From Streptomyces cirratus (lineage in GTDB: Bacteria > Actinomycetota > Actinomycetes > Streptomycetales > Streptomycetaceae), in NCBI RefSeq assembly GCF_014650775.1, contig NZ_BMVP01000001.1, positions 682,001 to 746,000 on the forward strand: DNA of 64,000 nt, read 5' to 3'. Both the position numbers and the translations under genes were made by a program. Each line of letters opens with the position of its first letter. Position 1 is the first letter of the stretch. Of the stretch, positions 57,981 to 64,000 are shown piece by piece. A model generated the notes under the pieces. The model saw only the letters and a program-made list of their open reading frames with translations, had not been told where the DNA came from and searched no databases.

Positions 57981-58826
57981 TCACCCCTGCGGCGCGCGCA
58001 GGGGGGTCTCGCGGGCGGGCGTGTCACCCACGGCTGTCGTACTACCCAGAGTACGCGCCCGTGACCTCCCCGGTTCCCGGCCGGGGCCCCCGAACAGCAC
58101 CTTCCGCACGTCGGCCCGGACCTCGCGGACGGTGGCGCGGACGGTGCGCCACACCTCTCGTACGACATGTCCGACCGGTGTCAGCACATGCCGGTACACC
58201 CGCGACAGGGGCCATCCCACGAGCACCCACCCGATCAGCCGGAACGCCCGCCACACCGTCCGTACGCCCAGGCCGGCGACGCGCCACGCCCAGACGAGCG
58301 CCCGGCCGAGCGGCGTGAGCACGTACCGGTACGCCCCGAGCGCGACGGGTCGCAGCAGGTACCGCCACAGCACCGTTCCGGTCCACGCGCACGCGTGTCC
58401 GACGGGAGTGAGCACGTACCGGTAGAGGACCCCGCCCAGCCACAGCAGGCCCCGGCCGGTCCGGGAGAGCGCCCTCCCCAGCGGACGGAGCAGGTGCTCG
58501 TACAGCAACCGGCCGCCCGGAGCGAGCAGATGGCGGTACACCGGCTCCACCAGGAACCGCCACAACCCGGCCCAGGGCCAGACGAACACCAGCTTGAGCA
58601 GCACGGTCAGCGCCCACGCGATGCCGCGCAGCACCGGCCGGAGGACGTACACGAAAAGGGGCCCCAGCACATGACGCCGCACGCCCCGCCCGAAGGCGAC
58701 GAGCAGATCCCACACCACCCGTACGGGCAGTACGACGATCAGCGCCACGATCTTGACGGGCACCCGGACGACCCCCACCAGGCAACCGTCACCGGGCTCC
58801 GCGTGCTGTCGCTTGTCGAGTTCCAT
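57981..58826 (-). CDS. Repetitive hydrophobic protein with Y-x-x-[VL]-L-x-P-x-G motifs
   Basis: A 281-residue protein, start MELDKRQHAEPGDG at ATG 58826. Hydrophobic segments (VPVKIVALIVVLPVRVVWDL, IAWALTVLLKLVFVWPWA) alternate with about six copies of a short motif: YRHLLAPGGRLL, YEHLLRPLGRAL, YRYVLTPVGHAC, WRYLLRPVALGA, YRYVLTPLGRAL and YRHVLTPVGHVV. Tryptophan and arginine are abundant. Membrane or amphipathic-helix association is inferred. I know no family for it. It separates the radical-SAM gene from its usual TIGR03936 partner, on the same strand. Confidence 0.75.
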   Translation of the reverse strand: MELDKRQHAEPGDGCLVGVVRVPVKIVALIVVLPVRVVWDLLVAFGRGVRRHVLGPLFVYVLRPVLRGIAWALTVLLKLVFVWPWAGLWRFLVEPVYRHLLAPGGRLLYEHLLRPLGRALSRTGRGLLWLGGVLYRYVLTPVGHACAWTGTVLWRYLLRPVALGAYRYVLTPLGRALVWAWRVAGLGVRTVWRAFRLIGWVLVGWPLSRVYRHVLTPVGHVVREVWRTVRATVREVRADVRKVLFGGPGREPGRSRARTLGSTTAVGDTPARETPLRAPQG

Positions 58827-58880
58827 ACCTGTAAGGACACACGAAACCCTCCGCCCGTTGCGGCGAAGGGGCCCAATGAA

Positions 58881-58912
58881 CGTGCCCCCCACCGGATCCG
58901 GTGGGGGGCACG
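58881..58912 (-). terminator. Palindromic terminator after the TIGR03960 gene
   Basis: CGTGCCCCCCACCG-GATC-CGGTGGGGGGCACG, a perfect 32-base palindrome, starts 21 bases beyond the stop of the radical-SAM gene and separates it from the repetitive membrane protein. Confidence 0.85.
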
Positions 58913-58932
58913 TCCAAGAGCGCGAACTCAGG

Positions 58933-60855
58933 TCACTTCACGACCGACAGCGGCAGCAGCTTCTTGCCCGTCGGGCCGATTTGGATCTGCGTGTCCATCT
59001 GAGGACACACGCCGCAGTCGAAGCAGGGGGTCCAGCGGCAGTCGTCGACCTCGGTTTCGTCGAGGGCGTCCTGCCAGTCCTCCCAGAGCCAGTCCTTGTC
59101 GAGGCCCGAGTCGAGGTGGTCCCAGGGAAGGACCTCTTCGTACGTGCGCTCGCGGGTGGTGTACCAGGCCACGTCCACGCCGTAGGCGGGCAGGGTCTTC
59201 TCCGCCGCCTGCATCCAGCGGTCGTAGGAGAAGTGCTCGCGCCAGCCGTCGAAGCGGCCGCCGGACTCGTAGACCGCGCGGATGACGTCGCCGATCCGGC
59301 GGTCGCCGCGCGAGAGGAGGCCTTCCACGATGCCGGGCTTGCCGTCGTGGTAGCGGAAGCCGATGGAGCGGCCGTACTTCTTGTCGCCGCGGATCTTGTC
59401 GCGCAGCTTCGTCAGGCGGGCGTCCGTCTCTTCCGCGGACAGCTGCGGGGCCCACTGGAAGGGGGTGTGCGGCTTCGGGACGAAGCCGCCGATCGACACC
59501 GTGCAGCGGATGTCGTTCTGGCCGGAGACCTCGCGGCCCTTGGCGATGACGTTGACCGCCATGTCGCCGATCTGCAGGACGTCCTCGTCGGTCTCCGTCG
59601 GCAGGCCGCACATGAAGTACAGCTTCACCTGGCGCCAGCCGTTGCCGTACGCGGTGGCGACGGTGCGGATGAGGTCCTCTTCCGAGACCATCTTGTTGAT
59701 GACCTTGCGCATCCGCTCGGATCCGCCCTCGGGGGCGAAGGTCAGGCCGGAGCGGCGGCCGTTGCGGGTCAGCTCGTTGGCCAGGTCCACGTTGAACGCG
59801 TCCACGCGGGTCGACGGGAGGGACAGGCCCACCTTGTCGTCCGAGTAGCGGTCCGCGAGGCCCTTGGCGATGTCCGCGATCTCGGTGTGGTCCGCGGAGG
59901 ACAGCGACAGGAGGCCGACCTCCTCGAAGCCGGTGGCCTTGAGGCCCTTCTCGACCATTTCGCCGATGCCGGTGATGCTTCGCTCCCGCACGGGGCGCGT
60001 GATCATGCCGGCCTGGCAGAAACGGCAGCCGCGGGTGCAGCCGCGGAAGATCTCGACGGACATCCGCTCGTGGACGGTCTCGGCGAGCGGGACCAGCGGC
60101 TGCTTGGGGTACGGCCACTCGTCGAGGTCCATGACGGTGTGCTTGGAGACCCGGTACGGGACGCCCGACCGGTTCGGGGCGACGCGTGCGATGCGGCCGT
60201 CCGGCAGGTAGTCGACGTCGTAGAAGCCGGGGACGTAGACCTGGCCGGTTTTGGCCAGGCGCAGGAGGACTTCCTCGCGGCCGCCCGGGCGGCCCTCGGC
60301 CTTCCAGGTCCGGATGATCTCGGTCATGTCGAGAACGGCCTGCTCGCCGTCGCCGATGATGGCGCAGTCGATGAACTCCGCGATCGGCTCGGGGTTGAAG
60401 GCCGCGTGGCCGCCGGCGAGCACGATGGGGTGGTCGACCGTACGGTTGCGGGCTTCCAGCGGGATGCCCGCGAGGTCCAGCGCCGTCAGCATGTTGGTGT
60501 AGCCGAGCTCGGTGGAGAAGGAGAGCCCGAAGACGTCGAAGGCACCGACGGGGCGGTGGGAGTCGACGGTGAACTGCGGGACCTCGTGCTCGCGCATCAG
60601 CTCTTCGAGGTCCGGCCACACGCTGTAGGTGCGCTCGGCGAGCACGCCCTCCCGCTCGTTCAGCACCTCGTAGAGGATCATGACGCCCTGGTTGGGCAGA
60701 CCGACCTCGTACGCGTCCGGATACATCAGCGCCCAGCGGACGTCGCACTCGTCCCACGCCTTGACGGTGGAGTTGAGCTCACCACCGACGTACTGGATGG
60801 GCTTCTGCACATGCGGGAGCAGCGCTTCGAGCTGTGGGAAGACCGACTCGGACAT
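58933..60855 (-). CDS. TIGR03960-family B12-binding radical SAM protein
   Basis: A 640-residue radical-SAM protein with an N-terminal B12-binding-like domain (DVFGLSFSTELGYTNMLTAL). The cluster motif is IFRGCTRGCRFCQAGM (CxxxCxxC), followed by EEVGLLSLSSADHTEI and LTFAPEGGSERMRKVINKM. A C-terminal cysteine group (TPCFDCGVCPQMDTQ) may hold a second cluster. The substrate is unknown. ATG 60855 (MSESVF) is preferred to the preceding GTG. A terminator separates it from the next gene. Confidence 0.93.
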   Translation of the reverse strand: MSESVFPQLEALLPHVQKPIQYVGGELNSTVKAWDECDVRWALMYPDAYEVGLPNQGVMILYEVLNEREGVLAERTYSVWPDLEELMREHEVPQFTVDSHRPVGAFDVFGLSFSTELGYTNMLTALDLAGIPLEARNRTVDHPIVLAGGHAAFNPEPIAEFIDCAIIGDGEQAVLDMTEIIRTWKAEGRPGGREEVLLRLAKTGQVYVPGFYDVDYLPDGRIARVAPNRSGVPYRVSKHTVMDLDEWPYPKQPLVPLAETVHERMSVEIFRGCTRGCRFCQAGMITRPVRERSITGIGEMVEKGLKATGFEEVGLLSLSSADHTEIADIAKGLADRYSDDKVGLSLPSTRVDAFNVDLANELTRNGRRSGLTFAPEGGSERMRKVINKMVSEEDLIRTVATAYGNGWRQVKLYFMCGLPTETDEDVLQIGDMAVNVIAKGREVSGQNDIRCTVSIGGFVPKPHTPFQWAPQLSAEETDARLTKLRDKIRGDKKYGRSIGFRYHDGKPGIVEGLLSRGDRRIGDVIRAVYESGGRFDGWREHFSYDRWMQAAEKTLPAYGVDVAWYTTRERTYEEVLPWDHLDSGLDKDWLWEDWQDALDETEVDDCRWTPCFDCGVCPQMDTQIQIGPTGKKLLPLSVVK

Positions 60856-60972
60856 CACGCGACTTTCGTGAAGCGGGCAGGGGGGCGACTCTCAAGCGTA
60901 CCGCGCGGCCCGGCCGCCCCCCGCCGCGATGATCACCGCTCCACGATCATCGCTCCACGGTCACCGCTCCCG

Positions 60973-62493
60973 TCACCGGCCGCGGGCGAAGGCGGCGCCC
61001 CGGCGGGCCGTCTTGGCCCACACCTTCGGCAGCTTCCGTTCGTACCGCTCGGCGAGGGCTTCCTCACGGCCGTACAGCAGGCCCCAGGTGAAGGCGGACT
61101 CCCCCGCCCCGGCGGCCTGGACGGCGAGGCCCCGCAGGGCGTCGCGGGCGACGACGCCGTCCTGGTGGTCGCCGAGCAGGGTCTGCACCTTCTTGGTGGC
61201 CTTGGCGAGGCGCTCGGCGCGCTTGCCGAGCGCGGGGGCGGCGGCTTCCGCCGCGTAACGGGCGCGTTTGGCCGCCTTGCGGGCTTCGTGCAGGGCGAGG
61301 TCGCGCTTGTGGCCGGCGTCCCGGGCGAGGGCCCGCTCCACCCTGCGGGCAAGCCGGTCGTGGTCGCGCCGTACCGCCTTGGCCAGGACTTTCGCGGCGG
61401 GGCGGCCCGCGGCCTTGCGCAGGGGCGGATCGGCGAGCAGGGCGTCGAGGGAGTCGAGGAGGGTCAGGTAGCGCTCGCTGTCGAGGGCGGAGAGGGCGCG
61501 CAGGCGCGATTCGGTGCGGCGGACGGTGTCCCATATGCGCAGGCGGGCGCGGACGGGACCGAGCAGCAGGGTGACGTCGAGTTCGCCGAGCCGGGTGAGC
61601 AGCCGTTCCCGGAGCACTTCCTGGTCGCGGTCGACGCCGAGTTCGGCGGCGAGCCAGCGCAGCTCGGCGCGCAGCGGGTCGGTGGCCGTGCGGTCGAGGA
61701 CGCTGCGGTAGGTGGCGAGGGCGCTGCGCATCCGGCGGGTGGCGACGCGCATCTGGTGGACGGCGTCGGGCAGGTCGCGGCGTACGGCGGGGTCCTTAGT
61801 GATCAGGGCCTCGCACTGCTCGCGCAGGTACGCGAGGACGCGCGCGCCGGCGGTGTCGTCGGCGGGGCCGGGTGCGGGGCGGGCCGGCGGGGTGGCGCCC
61901 GTCTCGGCGAGGGCCCGGGCGAGTTTGGAGGGGGCGTCGCTGACCTTAAGGCCGGCTTTGCGAAACACCTTCTCGACGGCGTCGAGGAGCGCCGGGTCGG
62001 TGCCGTCGGCGAGTTCGACCTCGACTTCGGTCCAGGCGGCGGTGGCCGGTCCGCGCTCGGCGGTGACCGTGTCGGTGCTCAGTTCGGCGAGCAGGGTCCC
62101 GTCGGCGTCGAGGAGGTGCGTGACCTTGCGCTTGGACAGCAGGCGGAGCTGGGGGGCGAGTTCGGCTTCGCGGGTGCGCGAGCGCAGGAGGGAGGCGAGG
62201 GGGCGGGGGACGGTGTCGTCGCCGAGCGGGGCCGCGATCTCGTCGCGGACGCCCGGGGAGACGGGGAGTTTGAGGTGCCAGCCTTCGTCGGCGCCGCCGG
62301 TGCGGCGGCGCAGGGTGAGGCCGTCGGCGGCGAGCCGCAGGTCAGGGGTGTCGTAGTAGACGGCGTCGAGTCGGGCGGTGCCCTGACGGCGCACGGCGGT
62401 GATCCCGGCCGTGCCCGTCAGGTCCGGCAGCCGCTTCGTCGCGGCCGAAGTGAACTCGAATTTGCGTTCGATCTCTCGTTTCGTGTCCGCCAT
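60973..62493 (-). CDS. CYTH and CHAD domain protein
   Basis: A 506-residue protein. Residues 1-~200 are a CYTH (triphosphate tunnel) domain with REIERKFEF and paired basic strands (VRRQGTARLDAVYYDTP, RRTGGADEGWHLKLP). Residues ~220-500 are a CHAD helical domain with DAVHQMRVATRRMRSAL and HEARKAAKRARYAAE, the conserved polyphosphate-binding histidines. Such proteins bind or hydrolyse polyphosphate. ATG 62493, MADTKREIERKF. Confidence 0.93.
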   Translation of the reverse strand: MADTKREIERKFEFTSAATKRLPDLTGTAGITAVRRQGTARLDAVYYDTPDLRLAADGLTLRRRTGGADEGWHLKLPVSPGVRDEIAAPLGDDTVPRPLASLLRSRTREAELAPQLRLLSKRKVTHLLDADGTLLAELSTDTVTAERGPATAAWTEVEVELADGTDPALLDAVEKVFRKAGLKVSDAPSKLARALAETGATPPARPAPGPADDTAGARVLAYLREQCEALITKDPAVRRDLPDAVHQMRVATRRMRSALATYRSVLDRTATDPLRAELRWLAAELGVDRDQEVLRERLLTRLGELDVTLLLGPVRARLRIWDTVRRTESRLRALSALDSERYLTLLDSLDALLADPPLRKAAGRPAAKVLAKAVRRDHDRLARRVERALARDAGHKRDLALHEARKAAKRARYAAEAAAPALGKRAERLAKATKKVQTLLGDHQDGVVARDALRGLAVQAAGAGESAFTWGLLYGREEALAERYERKLPKVWAKTARRGAAFARGR

Positions 62494-62562
62494 GCTTCGA
62501 ACGTAGCCCTGAACGGATCACAACGTGAACGGAAACGGAAGGTTATCCGCCGTTAGGTCGGA

Positions 62563-63765
62563 TCAGGCTGATATCGGCCGCTGGACCCTGATCGACTGCA
62601 ACAGCCCCACCGCCACCCACACGGCGAACATCGACGATCCTCCGTAGGAGACGAACGGCAGCGGCAGCCCCGCCACGGGCATGATGCCCAGCGTCATCCC
62701 GATGTTCTCGAAGGCCTGGAAGGCGAACCAGGCGATGATCCCGGCGCACACGATCGTCCCGTACAGCTCGGTCGTCTCCCGGGCGATCATGCAGGCGCGC
62801 CACAGCACCACGCCGAGCAGGACCAGTATCAGCCCGGCCCCGATGAAGCCCAGCTCCTCCCCCGCCACCGTGAAGACGAAGTCGGTCTGCTGCTCCGGCA
62901 CGAACTGCCCGGTGGTCTGGGACCCCTTGAACAGCCCCGCGCCGCTCAGACCGCCGGAGCCGATCGCGATCCGCGCCTGGTTGGTGTTGTAGCCGACGCC
63001 CGCCGGGTCGAGTTCGGGGTTGGCGAAGGCCGCGAAACGGTTGATCTGGTACTCGTCCAGGATGCCGAGCTGCCAGACGAGGACGGCCCCGGCCGCGCCC
63101 GCGCCCATCAGTCCCAGCACCCAGCGGTTGGAGGCGCCGGAGGCGAGCAGCACACCGAGCACGATGACGACCATGACCATGACGGAGCCGAGGTCGGGCA
63201 TCAGCATGACGATGCCCATCGGGGCGGCGGCCAGGCACAGGGCCTTCACGACCGTGCGGTGGTCGGGATGGTCGAGGTCACCCGCGTCCACCCGGGTCGC
63301 CAGCAGCATCGCCATGCCCAGGATGATCGTGATCTTCACGAACTCGGAGGGCTGGAGGGAGAAGCCGCCGCCGATCACGATCCAGGCGTGCGCGCCGTTG
63401 ATGGTCGCGCCGAGCGGGGTGAGGACGGCGAGGACGAGGACGAGCGAGAGCCCGTACAGGATCGGCACCGCACCCCGCAGGGTGCGGTGGCCGAGCCACA
63501 CGGTCCCGATCATCAGCACCAGGCCGATCCCGGTGTTCAGGGCGTGCCGCTCCAGGAAGTAGTACGGGTCGCCCTGGTTCAGGTTGGTCCGGTTGCGGGT
63601 CGCCGACCACACGAGCAGCGAGCCGATGAAGGACAGCGCGATCGCGGAGAGCAGTATCGGCCAGTCGAGCCGGCGCAGCACCGAGTCGCGCGCGGTGAGC
63701 CTGGCCATCGCCCCGCGCTGCTCGGGCGCGTAGCGGGAGACGGAGAACTTGTTGGCGGTCTGCAT
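62563..63765 (-). CDS. rodA: SEDS peptidoglycan polymerase RodA-type
   Basis: A 400-residue SEDS polytopic glycosyltransferase. Conserved segments are LQPSEFVKITIILGMAMLL, GYNTNQARIAIGSGGLSGAG, the catalytic-type FVPEQQTDFVFTVAGEELG, and GLPLPFVSYGGSSM. It works with a class B PBP in elongation-type wall synthesis; in S. coelicolor the gene here (sfr) affects sporulation. ATG 63765, seven bases after the PBP gene stop. Confidence 0.95.
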   Translation of the reverse strand: MQTANKFSVSRYAPEQRGAMARLTARDSVLRRLDWPILLSAIALSFIGSLLVWSATRNRTNLNQGDPYYFLERHALNTGIGLVLMIGTVWLGHRTLRGAVPILYGLSLVLVLAVLTPLGATINGAHAWIVIGGGFSLQPSEFVKITIILGMAMLLATRVDAGDLDHPDHRTVVKALCLAAAPMGIVMLMPDLGSVMVMVVIVLGVLLASGASNRWVLGLMGAGAAGAVLVWQLGILDEYQINRFAAFANPELDPAGVGYNTNQARIAIGSGGLSGAGLFKGSQTTGQFVPEQQTDFVFTVAGEELGFIGAGLILVLLGVVLWRACMIARETTELYGTIVCAGIIAWFAFQAFENIGMTLGIMPVAGLPLPFVSYGGSSMFAVWVAVGLLQSIRVQRPISA

Positions 63766-63772
63766 CGGGTCC

Positions 63773-64000
63773 TCAGTCCTGCCGGGCGACGGGCGGGGCG
63801 GGCGGTCCCGCGAGTGGGGGCGGCACGTCCTCCGGGGACGGCGGCACGTAGGGCTTGATCTCGGGGGCGTCGATGGAGCCGTCCGGCTGGATGGCCGGCA
63901 GCTGCGCCTGCGGCTTGGGGAGCAAGGCCTTCGACAGGTCCTGCTTGCCGGCCATGTCGAGACCGTAGATGGCGTTGTAGACGTTGCGCACGGCGGGGCC
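63773..64000 (-). CDS. Penicillin-binding protein 2 (C-terminal fragment, runs off the window)
   Basis: The last 75 codons of a gene whose start lies beyond base 64000. It ends with the transpeptidase helix GPAMRNVYNAIYGLDMAG and a Pro-rich tail (PPSPEDVPPPLAGPPAPPVA). That helix plus adjacency to rodA point to class B PBP2 (mrdA type). The 75-residue frame starting at an internal ATG is not an independent gene. Confidence 0.85.
   Translation of the reverse strand, partial: GPAVRNVYNAIYGLDMAGKQDLSKALLPKPQAQLPAIQPDGSIDAPEIKPYVPPSPEDVPPPLAGPPAPPVARQD

Noticed and set aside
58753..62556. A 1,267-codon plus-strand frame
   Set aside because: Antisense to the radical-SAM and CYTH-CHAD genes, which carry intact motifs.

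Overview
The window is chromosomal DNA from a Streptomyces or very close relative. The evidence is very high GC with strong GC3 bias, many GTG starts, stop/start-overlapping operons, TANNNT/TTGAC-type promoters and a gene order that matches, as far as I recall, the S. coelicolor block running from the ybeY/phoH genes to rodA/PBP2. Nearly everything is housekeeping. No phage, insertion sequence, CRISPR array or toxin cluster is visible.

Layout. Bases 1-10,850, all on the minus strand, hold the stress/translation block hrcA-dnaJ, a nitronate monooxygenase-like gene, rsmE, a HIT protein, rnz, a PfkB kinase, phoH, ybeY, a CNNM/CorC membrane protein, a YjbR protein and a zinc-ligand-less deaminase homologue. 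An unambiguous CIRCE operator lies in front of hrcA. Bases 10,870-12,440 carry two plus-strand genes (MBL hydrolase, DUF3097), followed by an intergenic repeat cluster. Bases 12,767-18,480 hold hemW, a long-chain acyl-CoA synthetase, lepA and divergent rpsT. After an unusual 780-base non-coding stretch come holA, a small acidic protein, a YceI protein, comEC, comEA and degV. Bases 26,139-30,810 hold a coiled-coil membrane protein, leuS with a leader-peptide attenuator, and two identical tRNA-Ala(GGC) genes flanking a zinc-ribbon gene. Bases 30,966-34,838 hold nadD, an LCP-like protein, rsfS, a phosphatase and a 55-residue membrane protein. Next come an M48 peptidase, two membrane proteins with a shared N-terminal motif, and proA and proB flanking a repeat array and a small hypothetical.

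Bases 41,754-50,318 form a cell-surface polysaccharide block: GtrA-like and GtrB-like proteins, a GT2-TagF fusion, a GT4 enzyme, GalE and a second GT2. It sits between proB and obgE and, with the LCP-like gene, probably serves a teichoic-acid-like wall polymer. Bases 50,377-56,840 are obgE, rpmA, rplU (clear promoter, structured leader) and a giant RNase E/G. The window ends with the TIGR03936/TIGR03960 radical-SAM pair split by a repetitive membrane protein, a CYTH-CHAD protein, rodA and the C-terminus of PBP2.

The observations I would look at first are: the leuS attenuator; comEC, whose frame has no stop for about 2.5 kb beyond its expected end; two genes whose only sensible start is CTG; the rplU leader; the degenerate LCP domain; the Y-x-x-[VL]-L-x-P-x-G repeat membrane protein; and a repeat family shared by two intergenic clusters. 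I did not find a convincing new defence or mobile system here.
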